Below are positions 28,301-37,548 of a stretch of 64,000 nt of DNA, piece after piece (the first letter of the stretch is position 1; every line of letters starts with the position of its first letter). Under the pieces are notes generated by a model, which did not search any database, was not told the DNA's origin, and saw only the letters and a program-made list of their open reading frames with translations. The DNA comes from Agapetus fuscipes. Taxonomy: Eukaryota > Arthropoda > Insecta > Trichoptera > Glossosomatidae. The position numbers and the translations under genes were made by a program. The stretch lies in NCBI GenBank assembly GCA_951799405.1, contig OX637342.1, forward strand, positions 6,716,658 to 6,780,657, given 5' to 3'.

Positions 28301-30082
28301 CTATTGTGTCGGCAATGGGTAGAGTTTGACGACCGGACGTTTGTAAAAACCTTGCTCAGTCTTTACTGTGGCTACTCGAATCACGCCATCATCCCCAGGG
28401 AAAACCTTGGTGATGATTCCCAGAGGCCAGGACAAAGGAGGAGCGTCCTCTTGCCCAATCAGTACAACAGTCCCTACCTGAATTGCATTAACATCAGTTT
28501 GCCATTTTTGTCTGACCTGCAAAGTGTGCAGGTATTCTACCCTCCATCGCTTCCAGTAAGATGACACTATTTGATCCAGGAGATTTTTACGCTGAGTGAG
28601 ATTAACTGGTGTGTCAGGTAGCTCAGAAGCAGGCAGATGTTTTAAGGGAGTGGACATCAAGAAATGCGCAGGAGTTATAACGTCAGGGTGAGGATCAGAA
28701 CTGATGACACTTAGTGGTCTAGAATTCATGATACTCTCGATTTGAGTCAACACCGTTTGCATCTCCTCATATGTGAGCAACTGATTCCCTATCACTCGAT
28801 ACAGATGAGTTTTCAAACTCTTAATATTTGATTCCCATAAAGCTCCGAAGTGAGGAGCTCGAGGGGGAATCATTTTCCACTCTATTTTATACTCCTCAAG
28901 TTCTCGCTTCATTCGGACATTATGCTGCGAATTTTGTAAAAGATTATATATCTCATCTAATTGGACACGAGCCCCAACAAAATTTGTACCGTTGTCCGAA
29001 TACATAAAGGAAACTGGCCCACGACGAGAGATAAAACGCTTAAATGCAGCTATAAAACAGGCACTTGACAGATCAGTTGCGAGCTCAATATGCACCGCCT
29101 TGGTCACGAGACAAACAAACAGGCAGATATATGCCTTTTGAGCATGTTGTCCGCGTCGTCGCGTAAGAAGTATTCTTAAAGGCCCAGCATAATCTACCCC
29201 CGTATGCACAAATGCTTTAGCTTCTGTTATGCGGCAGGCAGGCAAGTCCGCCCTCTTTGGCGTAGGGTGCGACGGGTTCACTTGGAAGCAAATATTGCAT
29301 TTACGAGTTTGTGCTCGTATAACGGTTCTGGCATCCAATATCCAAAACCTTTGTCGTATGATAGACATCAAAAGTCCTGGACCGGTATGACAGTTGGATT
29401 CGTGAAAATGTTTAATTATTAAGTTCACCACTGAGTCATGTTTCGGAAGTAAAGCTGGGTGTCTAGCTTCAAACGGTAAATCAGACCGTGAAAGCCGACC
29501 TCCAACTCGTAACGTACCTTCCTGATCCAGAAAAACCGATAAATTACGCAGTTTTTTCGATGGTAACTTGTTATCTTTTATCAACTTAATATCGTCCGAA
29601 AAATGAACAGTTTGTATTGTCTGTATTAACTTAACCTCAGCATGGGACATGCATTCAATAAGAGGCAACAGTGATTTAAATTTATTTATAAAGCGAAGGA
29701 TGTAAACTGTAATTCGAATTAATTTATTCCACGAAGAAGTTCGTTGTGCTAAGTCATATAAAATCATAGAGTCGACATGTACTACAATGGCTGTCAGTAC
29801 AGTTGCCTGTTCAGGAATTTCTAACGCATCGGACGAGGAGAATTTTTGAATCGGCCATTCATCCGAAGGGCGTTGAAGCCACAGTGGACCATTCCACCAT
29901 AAACTATGAGAAATTAATTGAGATGGTAACATACCACGTGAAACACAGTCGCTTGGGTTCTCGTCCCCTGAGATGTGATAAAAGTTCTGAGGGGGTAAAT
30001 TCTCCTGACACTGAGCGACTCTATTTCCTACAAAAATTGACCAACGATGTGGAGAAGAGCAAATCCAAGCCAGCGCAATCGT
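28301..30082 (-). CDS. BEL/Pao RNase H remainder and integrase segment
   Basis: This is the same frame as the two upstream segments, open from 30082 to the stop at 28301 (543 codons from the first ATG at 29932). It carries the end of RNase H (DENPSDCVSRG), a zinc-binding HHCC region (HFHESNCH, then CNICF) and the integrase catalytic triad: Asp in GVDYAGP (about 247), Asp in YSDNGTNF (about 313), Glu in FGALWESN (about 367). BEL/Pao integrases typically have this wide last spacing. A C-terminal chromatin-like or DNA-binding region (VGTVVLIGQED, GIITKVFPGDDG) closes it. The product would insert the element DNA into the chromosome. Confidence 0.93.
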   Translation of the reverse strand, partial: TIALAWICSSPHRWSIFVGNRVAQCQENLPPQNFYHISGDENPSDCVSRGMLPSQLISHSLWWNGPLWLQRPSDEWPIQKFSSSDALEIPEQATVLTAIVVHVDSMILYDLAQRTSSWNKLIRITVYILRFINKFKSLLPLIECMSHAEVKLIQTIQTVHFSDDIKLIKDNKLPSKKLRNLSVFLDQEGTLRVGGRLSRSDLPFEARHPALLPKHDSVVNLIIKHFHESNCHTGPGLLMSIIRQRFWILDARTVIRAQTRKCNICFQVNPSHPTPKRADLPACRITEAKAFVHTGVDYAGPLRILLTRRRGQHAQKAYICLFVCLVTKAVHIELATDLSSACFIAAFKRFISRRGPVSFMYSDNGTNFVGARVQLDEIYNLLQNSQHNVRMKRELEEYKIEWKMIPPRAPHFGALWESNIKSLKTHLYRVIGNQLLTYEEMQTVLTQIESIMNSRPLSVISSDPHPDVITPAHFLMSTPLKHLPASELPDTPVNLTQRKNLLDQIVSSYWKRWRVEYLHTLQVRQKWQTDVNAIQVGTVVLIGQEDAPPLSWPLGIITKVFPGDDGVIRVATVKTEQGFYKRPVVKLYPLPTQ

Positions 30083-32446
30083 TTAATCAGAAAAAGCATA
30101 TACATCAGTTATATGAATCCGATCACGATACATCTCGATCACAAGTTTTAACATCTTTGACAATAAAACAGCAGCGCACAACTCTAAACGTGCTAATGTC
30201 GTAATCTTGGTGGGAGATACCTTAGATTTTGAGCACAACAACCTGACAGAAATATTTCCATCCATGTCAGTTGTATGTACATATATAACACAACCGTAAC
30301 CATTCAGACTAGCATCACAAAAACCTACTAATAATACTTTGGTTGAGCTAGTCACACCGATGTGCCTCGGAATTTTTAAAGTAGCGAGCAACGGAAGTTC
30401 TTGTGTTATACTCGAAAAACGTCGAATTATAGCATCAGGTGGAGAGTCATCCCAACCGATATTGGCACGCCATAGCTCTTTGATGAGAAGCTTTGCAGCT
30501 AGTATAACTGGTGTGACTAAGCCCAAAACATCGAACAAACGAGCTACAACTGACAAAATAGATCGCTTCGTGCATTTTTGCTGAGAGTCATTCGAAGTAA
30601 AGAAGAAATTATCCTTAACTGGATCCCAAGACAACCCTAATACTTTTAGAGTTACGCCTTTATCATCATCAAATTTTATGGAACCTCTATGTGAGTTAGG
30701 AAGACTATCTAATAGATAAGATGAATTGCTTGACCATTTTACCAGATCCATGCCACCATACTTGAACAAAGCTACGAGATCCTTTGCCAGAGAAACAGCC
30801 GAAGCCTCATCTGCCACAGACTGAACCAGGTCATCCATATAAAACCTAGCTCCAGCTACTTTGGCGGCTTCCGGAAAACGTTCAGCCATGTCCGATGCCA
30901 ACTGACGCACAGATCGCATGGCCAAGAAAGGACTACACTTTAATCCAAATGGAACCCTATTAAATTGAAAGGTTCGAACTTTCTCCTTTTCAGAAAAACG
31001 AAATAATATTCTCAAATATCTGCGGTGGTCAACAAATACACCAACCTGCAAATACATCTGCTGTACATCTGCTGTCATCGCGACAGGAAACAGTCTAAAA
31101 TCTAATAAAAGGAGAAACAAATCAGCCTGTAAATTTGGCCCAGAATGTAGTACATCATTGAGTGACAACCCAGTATGCGTTTTCGCACTAGCATCTAAAA
31201 CAATGCGAGGCATAGGTTTGTCTTGACGCACTACAGCGTGGTGAGGAATATAATATCCATGTTCACCAATATCTGACTCTGCCACTTCAGAGAGATATCC
31301 CTTTTGAATGTAGTCATTTATTACCGAATTATAATTCTCCTGCAGACTCGGTAACTGCTTAAACTTTCTTTCTAATAACAAGAAACGCCGAAATGCAGTA
31401 TTTCGTGAGTTGCCCAAATTTTCAGGATCAGCACAAAAGGGTAGAGCAACAGAGTAACGACCTACCTCGTCTTTAGTCACAGAAGATACAAAGGAGTTTT
31501 CGCACGCTGTCTCATCTGGACTTAAGAACTTTTTCACTGGGATTTCTTCCAACTCCCAGAACTTGTGTAATAATAAATCCGAATCCTTTACAGCCAATGC
31601 AGAAAAAGATTCGTGACAAATGTCTGCAGCTGAAACACTCTTTGGACAATCTCCCATCAATACATAGCCAAAGGACGTCAATAATGCAGGTGGCGCTTTC
31701 GACTTTGACTCTATCATTTTTCCCAAATAAATAAAAGGGAATAATTGTGCACCCAACACAATGTCCACAACTCCAGGGACATTCCAGGATAAATCAGCCA
31801 TTGAAATGTCCTTTAAATAAGTCATATCACTGTTATCAATGTACCTAGAAGGTAACTGATCCGTGATCTGATCCACCACTAACGCGTTAATCTTGTAAGT
31901 ATTTTGAGGATTGTACCTCGATTGTATTTCAAAATTGACACATCCATGTATCGGTCGTGCAGAAAGACCGATTCCTCTAATTACTGAATTATTTAGAGGA
32001 ACAATATGTAAATTCATATTTCTACAACATTCTAATGTTATCAAATGGTTTTGAGAACCATTATCAACAAGACATCTAACTATCATCTTATTTTTCTTGT
32101 AATTTGACCATGCAAAAACCTGTGCCGTAGCCAACAGCACCGTGCTCGCATTCACCCGAGCATTTGCACTTAAAGAAACCGAGGGTACACCCGACCCTTG
32201 CATATCATCACCTGAGTGCGACAGCCGATGTCCCTGCTCAGCACCCTTGACTACTCGTCTGGCCTTATTCTCCTTGTCGTCAAAATGCAGAAGGGTATGA
32301 TGTCCCTTATTACAAATTTGACAAGTTCCTGTCTCAGTACAATGAGACCAGTGGGCAACACTCAAACAACGAACGCAACCCCGTTTTGATTTAATAAATT
32401 CATACCTTTCCTTAGGAGAATAGCTCTTAAATTTCACACATTTATG
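30083..32446 (-). CDS. BEL/Pao zinc knuckles, protease and reverse transcriptase segment, ends at in-frame TAA
   Basis: This segment continues the gag frame (about 784 codons from 32437). It shows Cys/His motifs (CVRCLSVAHWSHC, CQICNKGHHTLLH, within about residues 21-51). The aspartic protease motif LVDNGSQNHL is near 123-132. The reverse transcriptase has DVQQMYLQV (457-465) and the YMDD active site (533-536). The start of RNase H (TDVYAFSD) follows, then TAA at 30083-30085. The frame continues beyond this stop with IALAWICSSPHRW, so again a single codon interrupts an intact frame. No independent start codon is obvious: the segment would need stop readthrough, or this copy does not make it. 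Confidence 0.9.
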   Translation of the reverse strand, partial: HKCVKFKSYSPKERYEFIKSKRGCVRCLSVAHWSHCTETGTCQICNKGHHTLLHFDDKENKARRVVKGAEQGHRLSHSGDDMQGSGVPSVSLSANARVNASTVLLATAQVFAWSNYKKNKMIVRCLVDNGSQNHLITLECCRNMNLHIVPLNNSVIRGIGLSARPIHGCVNFEIQSRYNPQNTYKINALVVDQITDQLPSRYIDNSDMTYLKDISMADLSWNVPGVVDIVLGAQLFPFIYLGKMIESKSKAPPALLTSFGYVLMGDCPKSVSAADICHESFSALAVKDSDLLLHKFWELEEIPVKKFLSPDETACENSFVSSVTKDEVGRYSVALPFCADPENLGNSRNTAFRRFLLLERKFKQLPSLQENYNSVINDYIQKGYLSEVAESDIGEHGYYIPHHAVVRQDKPMPRIVLDASAKTHTGLSLNDVLHSGPNLQADLFLLLLDFRLFPVAMTADVQQMYLQVGVFVDHRRYLRILFRFSEKEKVRTFQFNRVPFGLKCSPFLAMRSVRQLASDMAERFPEAAKVAGARFYMDDLVQSVADEASAVSLAKDLVALFKYGGMDLVKWSSNSSYLLDSLPNSHRGSIKFDDDKGVTLKVLGLSWDPVKDNFFFTSNDSQQKCTKRSILSVVARLFDVLGLVTPVILAAKLLIKELWRANIGWDDSPPDAIIRRFSSITQELPLLATLKIPRHIGVTSSTKVLLVGFCDASLNGYGCVIYVHTTDMDGNISVRLLCSKSKVSPTKITTLARLELCAAVLLSKMLKLVIEMYRDRIHITDVYAFSD

Positions 32447-33493
32447 TTATTTATTATGGTCGTTTCGTTTACACAAAACGCAAGAGAGAGTGTCTCCAGT
32501 AAACACTCTACCACTTGCGAGGAACGCACGCCCTCTCACAGATTTTGTCGTATTATTCCTCACGCGTGTATTCGAATGGCAAGCTTCGGAAACCGACTTC
32601 GATTCATTTACGTGCGATCTTTCCAAAATTTTGACCTGTTGTTGAACAAAACTGATAAGATTCTGACAAGAAGGTATTTCGATGTCTTTCAGCGAAAGCT
32701 CGAAGGCCATAACTGTAGACGAATTCAATTTACGCAAAGCGCAATTAAATAAAAGAAAATCTCCCACATCTGTAATACCTAATTGTTTTAATGCTGCAAT
32801 GGAAGCGGCATACTTCTCAATAAAGCCATCAAGACAGGCAGCCGTGTGATCGGCCTTCTTTAAATCAAGGATATTATTTATGTAATATGTTCCTAGCGCA
32901 CGTTTATCCTGATATTTTTTAACAAGACTGTCCCAGACCACGTTATAGGTTTCCGCTGACGGTACAATTCCCGAAAATATGTTCGCTGCCTTTCCCGTCA
33001 AGTTGCCTGTTAAATATTGCACTCTTTGGGCGTCTGACAACCCTGTTTTTAGATGGACGTTTGCCTTAAAGGATTCAAAAAATCGTGACCAATTTTTTGG
33101 ATTCCCATCAAACAAAAGAATTTGTATGGGTGGTAATTTTACCTCATATCTAGGCCCACTTTGAGTCGATACATGTGGTGTTTCGGTTTTTAAAATTCTT
33201 TCCCTAACATCCATTATTTTACTATAAAGTTCTTCAAAGGCCATAAGTGATTGATAATTTACCTTTGCCTCTGGGTCTATCTCTAAAGAAAGTGCATTTA
33301 TTTGATCTATTAAATCTTCGTACTTTTTAACCCAGCTTCCTGCTTCCTTGGAAGCCGATAAAAAATTACTATTCTCTCTGGATGCAAAATTAGAAACATT
33401 TTTTCCTAGTTTATATAAATTATTTATTCTTTCAAAATAAACCTTTTGTTTCTCTTTCAATATAACCAAAGTTCTTGTTAAAGCATCCGCCAT
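32447..33493 (-). CDS. BEL/Pao Gag segment, ends at in-frame TAA
   Basis: This 348-codon segment starts at the first ATG after the leader (MADALTRTLVILKEKQKVY). It holds an N-terminal coiled region and the central Gag domain of BEL/Pao elements (LPPIQILLFDGNPKNWSRFF, then DAQRVQYLTGNLTGKAA). It breaks at TAA (32447-32449) inside the first zinc knuckle, after CVLCKRNDHNK. The same frame resumes immediately with a cysteine three codons later (HKC), so the stop is one codon within an otherwise continuous frame. Gag would form the particle that packages element RNA. With the stop read normally, the product lacks a complete knuckle. Confidence 0.9.
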   Translation of the reverse strand: MADALTRTLVILKEKQKVYFERINNLYKLGKNVSNFASRENSNFLSASKEAGSWVKKYEDLIDQINALSLEIDPEAKVNYQSLMAFEELYSKIMDVRERILKTETPHVSTQSGPRYEVKLPPIQILLFDGNPKNWSRFFESFKANVHLKTGLSDAQRVQYLTGNLTGKAANIFSGIVPSAETYNVVWDSLVKKYQDKRALGTYYINNILDLKKADHTAACLDGFIEKYAASIAALKQLGITDVGDFLLFNCALRKLNSSTVMAFELSLKDIEIPSCQNLISFVQQQVKILERSHVNESKSVSEACHSNTRVRNNTTKSVRGRAFLASGRVFTGDTLSCVLCKRNDHNK

Positions 33494-34039
33494 GTTTACT
33501 ATTTAAAATAAACAATAAAAAATGAAGAAACGCTAACAAATCGAAAAAACCTACTTTCAGTTCTGAAAGAAGAAATCGATTTGCCTCAAAGTTGAATTTA
33601 TTTTATGTCAGTATGTATCACAATATTTACTTTCTCCAGATAGTTTATTTACTAATGGAAAAAAAAAAACAATAACAAACTTGTAATGACATTTATATAA
33701 AAATATAAACAAAGGTAGGTAGGTACCTGTAGACAATGCTCAGCTGTATGAATACCTAATCTCTAATGGATAGGTATCATTAAAACTATAAATTTCGCAC
33801 CAACAAATATATGTACCTACTGTGTATTCAACACTTACTAAAAAAATAACTACCTACATACAGCAAAAATATATATGACAATCGTTAATTTTTGTACACA
33901 ATATAAATAATGCTAGAATAAAGATTCTAATACAAAGGCATATCATATTATGTTCTTAACAATTAACTATCGACACAGTATCCTTGAATATCCGTTTCAT
34001 GTCAACCATTCTGGTTTCGATAAGGTTACGAAGGACCAA
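33494..34039 (-). other. 5' leader of the BEL/Pao element
   Basis: About 550 bp of AT-rich, non-coding sequence lies between the primer site and the gag ATG. No other gene is seen. Confidence 0.5.
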
Positions 34040-34058
34040 ATGGGGTTCGAAGGACCAA
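34040..34058 (-). promoter_or_regulatory. Candidate primer-binding site of the BEL/Pao element
   Basis: Directly inside the 5' LTR the minus strand reads TTGGTCCTTCGAACCCCA, which starts with TGG and contains a T-loop-like complement (TTCGAACC). A near-copy (TTGGTCCTTCG) follows about 18 bp on. The tRNA is not identified. Confidence 0.4.
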
Positions 34059-34645
34059 TGGAGGGGCAAGGTGTAAGTTTTGCCCCTCAGGGGGGTATGT
34101 ATATAAAATACAAAAAAAGAACAAATGGAGAAACTGCAACGTATTCTCCAATGCGAGATTTAAAATACACAGATCTAATGCCTATGGTATTTTCTCGCTC
34201 AAACAAAAGCCAACCTTCAATAGGTGGCTTTCAATTTTGGACGACTTCCCGTACCAAAGAAGCGAAAATCAAAGGACCGCACTCACCTCAAATTGTGCTC
34301 TGGTCCAAGATGATGCTCGTTCTCAGGATCCTGTGGGGGAGCTCTGTTCACAAACTGCCACACTTGCAAGTTATATGTAAAACAATTCCACTCACTCACA
34401 GATTTTAACGGTAAATTTCTAATCGGTCGAGAGACATATAAAAACGTGTCTACTTGCGAACACGACGGAAATGGAAGTCCTCAATTCTTGCTAATATCAC
34501 GTTGCTCAGATGTCAAAAAAGTTGATACCGACATCTTGCGATTTTTATCCGCACTTTTTTCAGTTTGTACAGACCAACATGAAAATTCGCTTCTTAGACT
34601 AATAAATTATAAATAAAACAGATGACGCTCAATTGTGCGTCACCA
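34059..34645 (-). repeat. 5' LTR of the BEL/Pao element
   Basis: The 587-bp LTR has TG...CA ends. Near its start in element sense is a short inverted repeat (TGACGC...GCGTCA). At its U5 end is a 9-bp stem (GAGGGGCAA...TTGCCCCTC). The plus-strand open frame inside (end of 33950-34408) is antisense to the element and is present in both LTRs, so it is not called a gene. Confidence 0.95.
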
Positions 34646-34650
34646 AAGGG

Positions 34651-35393
34651 TTTGCATATGAACAAATTCACTGCTATTCAAATATAAAAATTAGTGAAGG
34701 CATCTCTGCTGTCTTTTTAGCCACTCTTAGTAGAAACGCGATAGAGTTACAGTTACTCTTCAACGTACCCAAGTAACCTTTTAGTTTTAAAAAGGTTACA
34801 AACAGGTCCCAGAACCTTTTTAACCTTTTTATAACCTTTTTAAAACCTAAAATGTTACTTGGGTAGTCACAATTTTATCACCAATATCATAAGCTGATTC
34901 CAAAATCTCTTTTTACGTTTTCAAACTTTTTTCAATAATACGTTATATGAAAATATGTTCATAATAATTTACTTTATATGAAGTTTTCCCGACCAGCGTT
35001 TGTAGTTTCAGAGACTGTAAAATATTGAATACATTCCAAGCAGTAAAATATGCCTTTCGTTCGTTTCCAATAGACGCCGTTCCGAGTGCAATTTCATTTT
35101 TATTTACAGTGAATATTTTTCGCGGATATTTATATTATCGTATGCAAAAAGACTGGCGCTCTTTTGGCTGCCCGCGAGTGAGTTATGCATCCACTTGCCC
35201 CATTTTTAAATTTATTCATTCGCATATATAACTGGCAAAAAAGTTTGTAATCACACCTATAAATTTGCAAGTTTATTCCTTAGTAGGAAAATTTACAGTC
35301 TATTACAGTGGAGCGCAACAGTTTTTCATCGTGCGTTTCTTTCAAAAAATGTTCCAATCTTATAATTATATGTCTTAAATGATGATGATGATT
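34651..35393. other. Unassigned DNA right of the BEL insertion
   Basis: It contains an ACCTTTTT/AAAAAGGT-rich short palindromic patch at 34770-34862 (TACCCAAGTAAC and, returning, GTTACTTGGGTA). Otherwise nothing recognised. Confidence 0.4.
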
Positions 35394-35722
35394 TGACCGG
35401 TCCGTAGCTCAGTGGAAATACTGCGGACTCTGAATGGGAAGGTTGTGGGTTCGAATCCCGGCGGAGCACAAAAAATATACCATTTATATTTTCAAATTTG
35501 CTCTTCGCTGGGTTGAAAAAATCATAAAACCTTTACCAATGACCGGTCACCAAAGATCCATCCAGCCTTACAGCAACTGGGTCTTGATGATGATGATGAT
35601 GATGATGTAGGATGACGTCTTTCCTGTGGCGCCATTTAATGGTCCAGGACCATCTCAAGGGCGCCATAAGTTGCTTGAGTATTGGCGCTTTGCAGCGACG
35701 ACCAAGCTCGTACACCTCTGCG
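35394..35722 (+). repeat. Family C SINE split by a LINE 3' end
   Basis: The head (GGTCCGTAGCTCAGTGG; B box GGGTTCGAATCCC at 35448-35460) and body run to CAGCAACTGGGTCTT at about 35584. After a reversed LINE end (35585-35668) the SINE resumes at GCTTGAGTATTGGCGC. Confidence 0.85.
35585..35668 (-). repeat. CR1-like LINE terminal fragment inserted in SINE C
   Basis: (GAT)n on the plus strand, then GGCGCCATTTAATGGTCC and CATCTCAAGGGCGCC. It splits the SINE at 35394-35722. Confidence 0.85.
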
Positions 35723-35800
35723 GCACTACAACAAGTGTCATAGACCCCTAGAGTCTCTAGAATCTAGGGAGTCTCCCGCACAGGATTTCTTAAAAAAAAA
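35722..35800 (+). repeat. Half of the GGCACTA foldback MITE
   Basis: GCGGCACTACAACAAGTGTC then CAGGATTTCTTAAAAAA. Only one arm is present. Confidence 0.65.
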
Positions 35801-36317
35801 AAGATAAATAATTTGACTATTTTCATTGGTGCCGTTTTGTAGAATGTTCATTCCAAGGGTAGCCCCAGAAGGTCCAGTGAGCAGATCTGTCTTGAGACAT
35901 CTCTTTAAGTGACTGCTGTCAACCACAACCACAAGCGGCAGTCGGTTCCATACCTACTCTTGGAGCCGCCACTTCAAAAGCACGCTCACTAAACACTGTT
36001 GCATACATTCATTGATTAAAATGATACATATTTTGTACATGTATTTATTGCTATACTATATATCGGCCATAATTTTGACGTTGTTTTAACTTTTGGTTTA
36101 GATTCTTTACAAGTCCTATCTTTCGACTCATATCAAGTCCTTTTACCACTGTTGTCCCAGGTACATTAGCTTTCTCTCTTTGAAGCTTTCACGAGCTATG
36201 TTAACTCTAATAGATTTCTGTTCAGTGTCTCTCTTTTTTATCATATAAATAATTTAATACTATGTTTTAGCATCTTTTTGACATTTAATGTTCACTTTAT
36301 GATATTTTTTACATGAT

Positions 36318-36345
36318 CTTGCTATCGAACTGAGCTATCGACCAG
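36318..36345 (-). repeat. Family B SINE head fragment
   Basis: CTATCGAACTGAGCTATCG is all that remains of a tRNA-like head. Confidence 0.45.
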
Positions 36346-36399
36346 AATGCACCGTGTCGGATGCTACAACAACATTTGAACATGCCATGAACTGGGGTT

Positions 36400-36530
36400 T
36401 CGAAAGCAACTACCCCAAGTTTAACACTTTACGTTTAAAATTAACCAAAACTGTATGGAAAGTCAAACCTGTGAGTGTTTAACCTTCCATATATTTTTGA
36501 TTAAAACGCAATGTCGTAATTTAAACATAC
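36400..36530 (+). repeat. Repeat D copy
   Basis: CTACCCCAAGTTTAACAC, ACCAAAACTGTATGGAAAG and TTCCATATATTTTTGATT arms. Confidence 0.65.
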
Positions 36531-36647
36531 AGTTTCATATTTGACTTGTAGAATCTGTGCATTTCATCTTTTCCTGTCAATTTGATTGTTTTGTAAATAC
36601 ATAGATTAAATAAATTTGTAAACATAGGTTAATTTGTATTGGCATTG

Positions 36648-36909
36648 TTCCTTGACTTATAGGTGGTTATGCGGCTGACCACCCATACGGTAAAAAATGG
36701 TTCACTTTGCCAATGTCACCCCTGTTTCAGGGAAGGACGGCAAGAGTTGCAGGGCTTATATTCATTTGAGATTGGGTTTTTATATTGTAGGTCCACATGC
36801 GGCATGTGTTAGCGCGAAATTATACATGTCTGCTTGTGGGAATGCATTTAATATAAATCTTAAATGATATATATCTTTGGAGCTTAGATTAGATTAGATT
36901 AGATTAGAT
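36648..36909 (+). repeat. Family A element, full length
   Basis: It starts TTCCTTGACTTATAGG and ends in a TTAGA tail, (TTAGA) about four times, before CTTGTATTTT. Confidence 0.9.
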
Positions 36910-37042
36910 CTTGTATTTTATTGGTGATCCATGCTTTTGTAAAACAAAATCACATCATGACCTTTAAACTTGCAATTTTATGTATATTCTGACCATTTTT
37001 CATGTGGGCAAAAAATCTAAGCTTGAAAACCACTACACATTT

Positions 37043-37299
37043 CGCTGCCTTAGTTCTTGTTTACCGTATACGCCATTGAGAAAATTTTACATGAGCAATG
37101 TTTGCATGTGTACTGGACGAATGTGTATTATAAAAACAAGAAGTTTATTTAAAAAAATATTTAAAAGAACTCTCACATTATCGAGTTTTACGGTTTTTTC
37201 TTAGCTCAGATTGTGTAGAATTTGATTCATAAGATACCTGCATGAAAAAGTCACATTTAACAAGATTGGCGTATACGGTAAACAAGAACTAGGGGAGCG
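37043..37299. mobile_element. CGCT-ended MITE, copy 1
   Basis: Inverted ends of about 35 bp (CGCTGCCTTAGTTCTTG and, reversed, CGCTCCCCTAGTTCTTG, then shared TTTACCGTATACGCCA). A 4-bp TSD ATTT lies at 37039-37042 and 37300-37303. No open frame of note. Confidence 0.88.
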
Positions 37300-37548
37300 A
37301 TTTGATTTTTTAGAACAAAGTTACTGAATAAGAATTTTAAAGATCAAGTTGCATATGTAAAATACATTTTCAAATGATCTGGTGCAAACAGTTACAATAA
37401 TTAAATTATTTAAATTTTTTTTTTTTCGAACGTCTTCGTTTATTTCCCACTGGTTGCATACAACTGGGATAATAGTGCTCGCAAGTTTCTAAATAAAAAT
37501 GTCACATGTAAATAAAACACAGAATTGGTTAATTAAATACTGAAATTA

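Larger units (their letters stand above)
27369..34645 (-). mobile_element. Complete BEL/Pao LTR retrotransposon, very young, with 5-bp TSD
   Basis: The element runs on the minus strand and both LTRs are present (34059-34645 is 5', 27369-27953 is 3'). The 5-bp direct repeat AAGGG flanks it at 27364-27368 and 34646-34650. By eye the LTRs differ only by two single-base indels and one substitution, so insertion was recent. A single gag-pol frame (33493 down to 28301) spans Gag, knuckles, protease, RT, RNase H and integrase, interrupted by two in-frame TAA codons and no frameshift. A purine tract precedes the 3' LTR. Confidence 0.95.

Noticed and set aside
33950..34408. 152-codon plus-strand frame in the BEL 5' LTR, with a 108-codon counterpart in the other LTR
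   Set aside because: It is antisense to the element and is repeated only because the LTRs are identical. It has no domain or independent promoter evidence.
35394..35466. Possible functional tRNA gene (good A and B boxes)
   Set aside because: The anticodon and acceptor stems do not pair and the sequence continues into the SINE C body shared with other copies.
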